Assembly: GCA_016200385.1 (NCBI GenBank)
Contig: JACQEV010000272.1
Coordinates: 1 to 5,403, forward strand
DNA length: 5,403 nt
From: Candidatus Methylomirabilota bacterium
GTDB lineage: Bacteria > Methylomirabilota > Methylomirabilia > Methylomirabilales > Methylomirabilaceae
Reading direction: 5' to 3'
Shown here: piece after piece, positions 1 through 4,584 of the stretch
How positions within the stretch are numbered: position 1 is the stretch's first letter
How the letters are laid out: each line of letters opens with the position of its first letter
Position numbers and translations under genes: made by a program
The notes under the pieces: model-generated
Seen by the model: only the letters and a program-made list of their open reading frames with translations
What the model was told of the DNA's origin: nothing
Databases searched by the model: none

Positions 1-170
1 CGGGACCGGATCTTTCAGAGGCGGGAAAGAGGTTGCAGGGCGATTTCATCTATGGCTTTATCAGGGCCCCGCGAGCCTTTGAGCCGCAAGGCAAAATGGA
101 GATCTTTGGCGATTTCCTCTCCGATAAGGATGCCAGAACACTGGCAGAGTATCTTAGCTCGCTGAAATGA
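1..170 (+). CDS. c-type cytochrome, C-terminal fragment (5' end outside window)
   Basis: The frame is open from base 3 to the TGA at 168-170 and gives 55 residues of a C-terminus; the start and the CxxCH haem site lie upstream of the window. The visible part begins GPDLSEAGKRL, then GDFIYGFIRAP, then GKMEIFGDFLSDKDARTLAEYL. This is the usual tail of a class I cytochrome c: a conserved Gly-Pro after the haem helix, a loop that supplies the axial Met (the Met of GKMEIFG is the only candidate), and a closing LSDxDAxxLAxYL helix. The protein would act in the periplasm as an electron carrier or as a haem domain of a larger enzyme. Only 34 bases separate its stop from the next cytochrome gene, so the two are probably co-transcribed. 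The family call is secure; which cytochrome it is, and whether more haem domains lie upstream, cannot be seen. Confidence 0.82.
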   Translation, partial: GPDLSEAGKRLQGDFIYGFIRAPRAFEPQGKMEIFGDFLSDKDARTLAEYLSSLK

Positions 171-204
171 AGCCGATGATGATAGCGCCCCCGGGTGGCT
201 CGAA

Positions 205-579
205 ATGAGTGAGGCACGCGCCCTGTGCGCATCCGCCATCGCGATAGTGATCTTGGCGATCACCTCGCCGAACAGCGCCTTGGGGCTCAGCGCGAGGGAG
301 AACTTCCAGCGCTATTGCGTCCAGTGCCACGGCCCCGAGGGCAGGGGGGATGGCGTGAATGCGACGAAGGACCTCGGCGCAACTCCAAAAGACTTGACCA
401 ACGCTGAGGGACTTGGCAGGCTGACTGATGATCGTGTCGGAGAGATCATCGCGAAGGGGGGAGCCAGGAACGAGCTGTCGCCCCTCATGCCCCCGTGGGG
501 CAATACCTTGACAGGAGAGGAAATCCGGGGTCTCGTCCGGCTCATTCGGGACCTGTGCAAATGCACCTTTAAGCCCTGA
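205..579 (+). CDS. small mono-haem periplasmic cytochrome c
   Basis: A 124-residue protein. Residues 1-27 look like a Sec signal peptide with a hydrophobic core (about 6-19) and a likely cleavage near ALG. The haem-binding motif CVQCH is at 38-42, followed by GPEGRGDG, which is typical of the CBB3/class I cytochrome c fold. Met95 in LMPPWG is the likely distal ligand, and the LTGEEIRGLVRLIRDL helix closes the fold. It should shuttle electrons in the periplasm. The start at 205 is chosen because it is the only ATG in frame before the signal peptide; the SD is weak (GGGTGG about 6 bases upstream), so translation may depend on the cytochrome just upstream. Odd feature: the extreme C-terminus carries a Cys-Lys-Cys (118-120) outside the haem fold, unusual for this family. 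The partner enzyme is not visible. Confidence 0.9.
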   Translation: MSEARALCASAIAIVILAITSPNSALGLSARENFQRYCVQCHGPEGRGDGVNATKDLGATPKDLTNAEGLGRLTDDRVGEIIAKGGARNELSPLMPPWGNTLTGEEIRGLVRLIRDLCKCTFKP

Positions 580-874
580 ACATTGGCGTAAAAGTCTCCA
601 GAGGCGAACCCTACCCGCCCCACACGCCTCTATACGGTGAGACATTTCCTTCCGCATCCTCGTTTCTTCCTTTCATCACTCCAAGGGACACCTCGGGCCA
701 GCCACCCTGGACGAGGACGAGGTGATCTTCGCGCGACACAAGGAGAACCGCCGCCTGGTTGAATTGGTCCCCGCGGAACGGAGACCGCTCGCGCCCCTGT
801 AAACCCAACAGCTCGTCGTCACTCACCAGAAACCTCTTATCCCCACCGCGCCACATCCGCCGGTCTCAATGCAG

Positions 875-907
875 CGCTCTTCGCAAGAGCGAAGGTGCGA
901 ATCCTTC
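875..907 (+). other. two abutting hairpins, the second resembling a tRNA T-arm
   Basis: Bases 875-881 and 885-891 form a perfect 7-bp stem closed by a CGC triloop. It runs directly into a second stem, 891-895 with 903-907, with the 7-base loop TGCGAAT. The second hairpin has T-arm geometry (5 bp, 7-base loop, GCGAAT), but the loop has G where tRNAs have the second T. Bases 908-914 (CTGTCCC) would be the acceptor strand, yet no D-arm or anticodon arm fits upstream. This is therefore not annotated as a tRNA; it could be a degenerate tRNA 3' end or leader structure. Confidence 0.35.
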
Positions 908-948
908 CTGTCCCTTGCGGCATCTCTACAATAGGGTGAAAGCTGTGA

Positions 949-972
949 GGCTCATGATGAGCCGGATGGAGG
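949..972 (+). promoter_or_regulatory. hairpin plus Shine-Dalgarno before the 981 gene
   Basis: GGCTCA (949-954) pairs perfectly with TGAGCC (958-963) around a TGA triloop. Four bases later is GGAGG (968-972), 8 bases before the ATG at 981. The SD decides the start among several in-frame ATGs (954, 957, 966, 981, 993): 981 has ideal spacing and gives a normal signal peptide, whereas 954 and 957 lie inside the hairpin. The stem could influence ribosome access. Confidence 0.55.
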
Positions 973-980
973 GAAGGAAG

Positions 981-1445
981 ATGAAAAGCAAGATGAATGG
1001 GCAGATGAGCAGGATTGCGACAGCAGCGCTCCTATTCGGACTCCTCCTCGCCGCAACGCCAAGCCGCGCAGAGGAGACGAGGACCCTGACCAACCTCAAG
1101 GGGGAACAGGTGACGGTCCCTCACGTCGTGCCGGCTAGGGAAGAACTGGCTCTTCTCAAAATGGTGGTCGTCAAAATTGAAACGCCAAACGGCAAAGGCG
1201 GGCTGATTGTTGCCCTCTACGGGACCGACGAAAGTAAGCGGCTGGAGGAGGCCAATTACGTGGAGCTGTATGATCTCGCAGGAAACCTCCTGGAGATCGC
1301 CTGGCTCGACGAAAGTGGGCACGTAAAGGTTGCTCATGACAAGAACTTAACGGACCCGGACGCGAAAGAGGCGGCCAAGGCCTTGGTGATGGGCGTTGCT
1401 GGCCACAGCTTCGTCGTTCAGCGACCCGCTCTCTATCACTTCTAG
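981..1445 (+). CDS. exported hypothetical protein
   Basis: A 154-residue protein of unrecognised family. Residues 1-30 form a clear Sec signal peptide: a basic n-region with several Lys and Arg, the core AALLFGLLLAA, and an A-x-A-like end (PSRA before EE), so it is predicted to be periplasmic. The mature part has no cysteine and no lipobox. It contains a short beta-rich stretch (KMVVVKIETPNGKGG, LIVALYGT), a charged middle, the segment YVELYDLAGNLLEIAWLDESGHV that looks like a repeated beta-hairpin motif, and a C-terminal helix (DAKEAAKALVMGVAGHS). No catalytic motif is evident. The frame extends upstream to an ATG at 759, but that extension has non-protein-like composition and no SD, so 981 is preferred. 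It is followed after 11 bases by a tiny membrane-protein gene, suggesting one transcript. Function unknown. Confidence 0.8.
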   Translation: MKSKMNGQMSRIATAALLFGLLLAATPSRAEETRTLTNLKGEQVTVPHVVPAREELALLKMVVVKIETPNGKGGLIVALYGTDESKRLEEANYVELYDLAGNLLEIAWLDESGHVKVAHDKNLTDPDAKEAAKALVMGVAGHSFVVQRPALYHF

Positions 1446-1456
1446 CAGGGGCGACG

Positions 1457-1540
1457 ATGGAAATCCTATTGGCCCTACCAGTTTTATTAGCCACGATCGG
1501 GGTTCTCTACTGGATCGCCCGGAAAAGCGGCGCCGGTTGA
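1457..1540 (+). CDS. 27-residue single-pass membrane protein (small ORF)
   Basis: An ATG at 1457 follows the stop of the exported-protein gene by 11 bases and has AGGGG five bases upstream, a good SD. The frame ends at TGA 1538-1540 and encodes 27 residues: an acidic second residue (MEILLALP), a nearly continuous hydrophobic helix of about 18-20 residues ending in VLYWIA, then a basic tail (RKSGAG). This is the composition of a genuine small transmembrane protein with its C-terminus probably cytoplasmic by the positive-inside rule. Its ME-I-L-L opening and W..R.SG ending faintly recall CcoS, the small cbb3-oxidase assembly protein, but it is shorter and lacks the acidic FDD tail, so I do not assign it. 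Being coupled to the 981 gene, it may act with that protein at the membrane. Real coding status rests on SD, spacing and composition only. Confidence 0.6.
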   Translation: MEILLALPVLLATIGVLYWIARKSGAG

Positions 1541-1550
1541 GGCGTTTCTG

Positions 1551-1582
1551 GCCCCGCGGGCCGGGGCACTTGCAATCAAGTG
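1551..1582 (+). other. two back-to-back hairpins in the thiolase leader
   Basis: GCCCCG (1551-1556) pairs with CGGGGC (1562-1567) around a 5-base loop. CACTTG (1567-1572) pairs with CAAGTG (1577-1582) around CAAT, the two stems sharing base 1567. A 10-base palindrome CGAGATCTCG follows at 1592-1601 and a GATAAG direct repeat at 1608-1618. No T-run follows, so intrinsic termination is unlikely. They could be an attenuating or mRNA-stabilising element between the small ORF and the thiolase, or the palindrome could be an operator. Confidence 0.35.
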
Positions 1583-1628
1583 GATCCTGATCGAGATCTC
1601 GGAACACGATAAGATAAGAGGAAAAGCG

Positions 1629-2807
1629 ATGAGGGACGTCGTCATCATGAGCGCGGCCAGTACCCCTATCGGCAGCTTCAACGGTGGCCTTAAGAGTATT
1701 CCGGCGACGAAGCTGGGAAGCCTCGTCGTCGCTGAGGCCGTCAGAAGGGCCGGCCTGGAGCCGGGGCAGGTGGACGAGGTGATCATGGGAAACGTCATCT
1801 CCGCAGGGTTAGGCCAGGCCCCGGCGCGCCAGGCCGCGCTAGGAGCAGGCCTTCCTGCCTCTATCGGGGCTTTGACGATCAATAAGGTCTGCGGTTCCGG
1901 GCTCATGGCGGTCGTGCTGGCTGCCCGGGCCATCGCGCTTGGCGACGCCGAGGTGATTGTGGCCGGAGGAATGGAGAGCATGAGCAGGGCCCCGTATCTC
2001 GTGACTGGAGCCAGAGACGGGTATCGGATGGGGCATGGCACGTTCATCGACGCCATGATCCACGATGGCCTCTGGGACCCTTACCATGACTTCCACATGG
2101 GGATGTGCGGCGAGCTGTGCGCCGCGGGATACCAGATCAGCCGCGATGCCCAGGATGAATATGCGATCCAAAGCTACCAACGGGCCCTGAAGGCCCAAAG
2201 AGAGGGAAAGTTTAACGCTGAGGTCGTTCCGGTGGCGGTCAACAGCAACAATGGGGAAATGGCCTTGTTCAAGGAGGATGGTGGTCCCAAGAGGTTCGAC
2301 CGTGAAAGGCTGAAGAGGCTTCCGCCAGCGTTTAAGCCCAACGGAACGATCACTCCGGGCAACGCTCCTTCAGTCAATGATGGGGCCGCCGCTCTGACCG
2401 TGATGTCGGTTGAGCGCGCTGAGGCGCTGGACCTGACGCCGATGGCCAGGATCGTGGGCTATGCGACGGCGGCCCTGGCGCCCGAGTGGTTCACCGTCGC
2501 TCCGGCCGAGGCGATCCGGAAGGTCATGAAGAAGACCGGCCTTGATCTCAATGACATCGACCTCTTCGAGATCAACGAGGCATTTGCGGTGGTCGCCCTG
2601 GCAGCGATCCAGCGCCTCGGCCTGGACAGGGAACGGGTCAACATACACGGCGGCGCGGTCGCCTTGGGCCATCCCATCGGCGCGAGCGGAGCCCGCATCC
2701 TGACCACCCTGCTCTATGCCATGCAGGATCAGGGAGCGAAGCGGGGCTTAGCGGCGATCTGCCTGGGCGGAGGAGAGGCTGTGGCTATGGTGGTGGAGCG
2801 GCGTTAG
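1629..2807 (+). CDS. atoB: acetyl-CoA acetyltransferase (thiolase II)
   Basis: A full-length 392-residue cytosolic thiolase that condenses two acetyl-CoA to acetoacetyl-CoA or runs the reverse cleavage. The catalytic set is complete: nucleophile Cys88 in NKVCGSGLMAV, GGMESMS at 113-119, His156-Met157 of the HMG loop typical of the short-chain (biosynthetic) class, Asn316 in INEAF, His348 in GHPIGASGAR, and Cys378 in CLGGGEA. Numbering runs almost in register with the well-studied Zoogloea ramigera enzyme. Two pocket positions differ from it: Pro247 (GNAPSVNDG, where Ser is usual) and Phe288 (PEWFTVAP, where Met is usual). This variant may have a shifted acyl preference. The start is fixed by AGAGGA at 1617-1622, six bases before the ATG. 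No acyl-CoA or polyhydroxyalkanoate gene is adjacent, so it may serve fatty-acid turnover, PHB or isoprenoid supply; the choice cannot be made here. The atoB symbol is used in the general sense. Confidence 0.95.
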   Translation: MRDVVIMSAASTPIGSFNGGLKSIPATKLGSLVVAEAVRRAGLEPGQVDEVIMGNVISAGLGQAPARQAALGAGLPASIGALTINKVCGSGLMAVVLAARAIALGDAEVIVAGGMESMSRAPYLVTGARDGYRMGHGTFIDAMIHDGLWDPYHDFHMGMCGELCAAGYQISRDAQDEYAIQSYQRALKAQREGKFNAEVVPVAVNSNNGEMALFKEDGGPKRFDRERLKRLPPAFKPNGTITPGNAPSVNDGAAALTVMSVERAEALDLTPMARIVGYATAALAPEWFTVAPAEAIRKVMKKTGLDLNDIDLFEINEAFAVVALAAIQRLGLDRERVNIHGGAVALGHPIGASGARILTTLLYAMQDQGAKRGLAAICLGGGEAVAMVVERR

Positions 2808-2850
2808 AGGGCGGGAGGCGGGTTTCGATGGATCTTAGGAGACAGAGGCA

Positions 2851-3282
2851 ATGAACATGCGAAGGAAATGGCAGAGAAGGTCAATCCGCTTGACGGTGGC
2901 GATACTACTCGCTCTTAGCGTCATGGTCTGGTTCCACGTTGGGGTGGCAGATGCACGGGGGTCCCATGGTGGAGGGCATGGTGGGTTCGGCGGCGGAGCG
3001 CACGGAGGGTTTCACGGCGGTCACGGCGGAGCGCATGGAGGCTTTCATGGCGGCTGGCATGGTGGGTTCGGTGGCCACAGCTTCCACGGGGGATTCGGCC
3101 ATCACGGCTTCCATGGCGGGTTCGGCTACTATGGCTATCCATCCTACTACTCACAGCCGTATGGTTACCCATACTACGGTTACCCCGCCTACTCATACCC
3201 ATCCTATGGCGCTTGCTATGCCTATGACGCGTACGGCCGTTGCGTGAGCTATGCACCTAACGGTGGTTACTATCCATATTGA
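2851..3282 (+). CDS. exported Gly/His/Tyr-rich repeat protein
   Basis: 143 residues. Residues 1-35 are a signal peptide: a strongly basic n-region (RRKWQRRSIR), the hydrophobic core LTVAILLALSVMVWF, and the ADA site before Arg36. The RRSIR stretch only loosely resembles a Tat motif, so Sec is assumed. Residues about 36-92 are iterated GGFHGG/GGAHGG units; 93-137 are Tyr-Pro-Gly repeats (YGYP, YSYP) with two cysteines at 122 and 131 that could form a disulfide. The mature protein is low-complexity and probably disordered. Histidine-glycine runs often bind Ni, Cu or Zn, but no metal gene is next to it, so metal binding is inference. Two starts are possible: ATG 2851 with TAGGAG nine bases upstream, or ATG 2857 with AGAGG eight bases upstream. 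The gene lies 43 bases after the thiolase and need not share its function. Confidence 0.8.
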   Translation: MNMRRKWQRRSIRLTVAILLALSVMVWFHVGVADARGSHGGGHGGFGGGAHGGFHGGHGGAHGGFHGGWHGGFGGHSFHGGFGHHGFHGGFGYYGYPSYYSQPYGYPYYGYPAYSYPSYGACYAYDAYGRCVSYAPNGGYYPY

Positions 3283-3309
3283 ACGAGCGAATTTATCGCT
3301 TCAGCTCGT
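3283..3309 (+). other. two mutually exclusive stems after the Gly/His protein stop
   Basis: AGCGA (3286-3290) can pair with TCGCT (3296-3300), or ACGAGC (3283-3288) with GCTCGT (3304-3309). The two helices share bases 3286-3288 and cannot form together. There is no T-run, so this is not a classical terminator. It is the first of a chain of stems filling the gap up to 3562. Confidence 0.35.
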
Positions 3310-3325
3310 CTGAGGCTAAACAATG

Positions 3326-3533
3326 AGGACACAAAGGCGTATGCACGTGACTGAACGAGACCATAAATTCTGGAACGCGTCTCTTGTGTCCTTGGGAAAT
3401 GAATGTGGTGGACCCAGCCTCTTGCCACGGTTCAAGCAGAGCCCCGCTCTTCAGCGCGTCGGGGATCTCCACGATGCCAAGACGCCTCAGCAGATTCGAG
3501 CTGCTGAGGAGGGAAAGCTGTGGGTCCGCCACA
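3326..3533 (+). ncRNA. candidate structured RNA or long structured 5' leader
   Basis: The gap between 3282 and 3580 has two large folded units. Unit 1: AGGACACAA (3326-3334) pairs perfectly with TTGTGTCCT (3384-3392), and inside it GAGAC (3357-3361) pairs with GTCTC (3379-3383). Unit 2 is closed by a 13-bp helix, 3404-3416 with 3521-3533, whose only non-Watson-Crick pair (T3409 with G3528) is a G-U wobble when the + strand is transcribed. Within it sit CTTG/CAAG (3421-3424, 3433-3436), a nine-position arm with one mismatch (3438-3446 with 3460-3468) and a perfect 9-bp arm CCTCAGCAG/CTGCTGAGG (3485-3493, 3501-3509). That makes a three-armed junction. I recognise no known family (not RNase P, 6S, SRP or tmRNA by their conserved cores). 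It could be a cis-regulator of the lipoprotein gene, a free ncRNA, or a palindromic mobile repeat; a 107-codon minus-strand frame spans it but has no other support. Confidence 0.4.
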
Positions 3534-3545
3534 CCACCCATATCA

Positions 3546-3570
3546 CTCGGCGATGCGCCGAGAGAGGAGG
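3546..3570 (+). promoter_or_regulatory. hairpin plus Shine-Dalgarno before the glycine-zipper lipoprotein
   Basis: CTCGGCG (3546-3552) pairs perfectly with CGCCGAG (3556-3562) around an ATG triloop. GGAGG (3566-3570) begins four bases after the stem and lies nine bases before the ATG at 3580. This fixes the start at 3580 rather than the upstream in-frame ATG at 3520. The layout matches that before the 981 gene. Confidence 0.55.
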
Positions 3571-3579
3571 AGAGAACAG

Positions 3580-3993
3580 ATGAAACGCGTGGGTATTTGG
3601 TTGGTTGTGATCGCATTGGGGGTTACTGGCTGTGCGACGACACAGCCTGGCGTATTTGCCTATCCTCAGCGCGGACAAACATCAGAGCAGTTCAGCCGCG
3701 ATCAGAACGAGTGCCAGGTGTGGGCGCACCAGCAGTCCGGGCTTGACCCTAGCACGGAGACCGCCAAGGGCGCAGGACTGGGGGCCGTGATTGGAGCGCT
3801 CGGTGGTGCCGCGGCCGGCGCAGCCATCGGGGCGGCGACGGGCAATGCCGGCAGAGGCGCAGCCATCGGGGCGGCGACGGGGGGCATCGGTGGTGCGGCT
3901 GTCGGCGGGGGCGTTGCCTACTCGAAGAACAAGGAGGCAAACGACAGGGCCTACGCCGCGTGCATGACAGCCCACGGGTACATGGTGAGGTAG
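3580..3993 (+). CDS. glycine-zipper lipoprotein
   Basis: 137 residues. A lipoprotein signal peptide (MKRVGIWLVVIALGVTGC) ends in a lipobox-like VTGC with Cys18 as the lipidated residue, so the protein should be anchored in the outer or inner membrane facing the periplasm. Residues 38-53 hold a conserved F..D...C..WA pattern (FSRDQNECQVWA). Residues about 64-113 are a glycine-zipper: GxxxG-spaced Gly/Ala runs such as GAVIGALGGAAAGAAIG, able to form packed membrane-inserting helices. The C-terminus YAACMTAHGYMVR has the usual Yxx-C-M-x-x-[RH]GY ending of these proteins. Cys45 and Cys128 may pair. Family members are small envelope proteins of poorly defined role; no enzymatic function is expected. 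The zipper contains an exact DNA duplication. Start fixed by GGAGG at 3566-3570. Confidence 0.88.
   Translation: MKRVGIWLVVIALGVTGCATTQPGVFAYPQRGQTSEQFSRDQNECQVWAHQQSGLDPSTETAKGAGLGAVIGALGGAAAGAAIGAATGNAGRGAAIGAATGGIGGAAVGGGVAYSKNKEANDRAYAACMTAHGYMVR
3817..3881 (+). repeat. 26-bp exact direct repeat inside the glycine zipper
   Basis: Bases 3817-3842 recur exactly at 3856-3881, a period of 39 bp or 13 codons, starting GGCGCAGCCATCGGGG in both copies. Each encodes AAIGAATG. The repeat keeps frame, so copy-number change would lengthen or shorten the zipper by 13 residues without a frameshift. Confidence 0.9.
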
Positions 3994-4059
3994 AGTGCGC
4001 GACCCCTTCAGCCTCGTTTTCAGGTCATGATTCCTGGGCGTGAGGAAAGAGGATCGCCT

Positions 4060-4584
4060 TTGCGAAGCTACTCGAGACCTTTCTGGTTCTGCCTTCCGGC
4101 CGTCGCGATCTTGTTGACGTCGTGTGCGGCCGGTCGGGTCGGGGGCGGGACGTACGTCAATGAGACCAAGGGTTTTGCCGTCCAGCTTCCATCGGAAGTG
4201 TGGGACCGCGAGATAGGTTCTGAGCCGGATCTGCTATTGCGTCATCGGAGCCGCTACGCGGGGATGTTGGTTCATGCCACTTGTGACCAGACCCTGTTAC
4301 ACCGGCCCCTGGAGATCGCGGCGCGACACCTCTTTTTCGGCATCAAGGAGAGGGAGATCTTGCGGCATGACCGTCGCACGGATAATCAGGGGGAGGCGGT
4401 TGAAATGGTTCTGAAGGGCGAGTTGGGCGGCCAGAAACTCCTCCTCCACGGATATACCCTGAAGGGACCCGGCTGTGTCTACGACCTGGTCCTGTTCGCG
4501 TCTCCAGAGGCGTATGCAGAGGCGAATAGGGAATTTGAGTCCCTGGTCCGACAGTTTCGACTCGTGCAGGAAGAGAAGCGATGA
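4060..4584 (+). CDS. lipoprotein preceding mlaE, unknown family
   Basis: From the TTG at 4060 the product is 174 residues, with a short basic n-region (RSYSR), the core WFCLPAVAILL and lipobox LTSC with Cys22 lipidated. TTG is preferred because AGAGGA (4048-4053) sits six bases before it and the signal length is then normal. The ATG at 4027 adds 11 residues including two Glu, has no SD, and is the alternative. After the lipobox comes a Gly-rich linker, then TYVNETKGFAVQLPSEVW, an opening often seen in PsbP/Mog1-like alpha-beta lipoproteins (N-x-x-x-G-F-x-V-x-x-P-x-x-W). Two mature cysteines, 75 and 139 (GPGCVYDL), may form a disulfide. Its stop overlaps the mlaE start (ATGA, 4581-4584), so translation is coupled and it probably assists the lipid transporter in the periplasm. 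No catalytic motif is seen. Confidence 0.85.
   Translation: MRSYSRPFWFCLPAVAILLTSCAAGRVGGGTYVNETKGFAVQLPSEVWDREIGSEPDLLLRHRSRYAGMLVHATCDQTLLHRPLEIAARHLFFGIKEREILRHDRRTDNQGEAVEMVLKGELGGQKLLLHGYTLKGPGCVYDLVLFASPEAYAEANREFESLVRQFRLVQEEKR

Larger units (their letters stand above)
580..980 (+). other. 400-bp intergenic region with several hairpins, no convincing gene
   Basis: No open frame here has a good start, SD and protein-like composition. The region holds a 7-bp stem (600-606 with 625-631, 18-base loop) about 20 bases after the cytochrome stop, without a T-run, so it is at best a weak terminator. A pyrimidine-rich tract follows (about 644-682). A hairpin at 691-716 has CCTCG/CGAGG and CCAG/CTGG helices around a small internal loop. 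Two adjoining hairpins lie at 875-907, and a triloop hairpin at 949-963 sits just before the SD of the next gene. A TACAAT at 927-932 could be a -10 box, but there is no good -35 at the right distance. The region may be the promoter and leader of the 981 gene. Confidence 0.5.

Noticed and set aside
154..657. 167-codon minus-strand frame over the cytochrome gene
   Set aside because: It lies antisense to a clear haem protein with CVQCH and has no domain of its own.
641..802. Open stretch ending VELVPAERRPLAPL, faintly like the end of a Phd-type antitoxin
   Set aside because: No start codon of usual type, no SD, no toxin gene beside it, and the similarity is only to a short basic/hydrophobic pattern; at most a decayed fragment.
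683..918. tmRNA: closing helix, T-arm-like hairpin and a short frame ending in LAPL before a stop
   Set aside because: The loop lacks the TTC of tmRNA, the acceptor lacks the third-pair G-U wobble, the conserved 5' core is missing and the length is too short.
759..980. N-terminal extension of the 981 gene from ATG 759
   Set aside because: The extension has Arg/Ser/Pro-rich shadow-like composition, no SD, and would bury the signal peptide about 75 residues inside.
1563..1575. GGGGCACTTGCA as a sigma-54 promoter
   Set aside because: The -24 and -12 elements would be adjacent, without the required spacing.
2939..3247. 102-codon frame in another phase over the Gly/His gene
   Set aside because: Low-complexity shadow of the repeat DNA with Met/Thr/Ala bias; no SD or export signal.
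3293..3616. A 107-codon open frame on the minus strand across the structured gap
   Set aside because: It has no recognisable domain, no convincing SD, runs into the start of the lipoprotein gene, and its third codon positions are less GC-rich than in the clear genes. The inverted repeats explain the region better, though the protein-like stretch LLRRLGIVEIPDALKSG keeps this possibility open.
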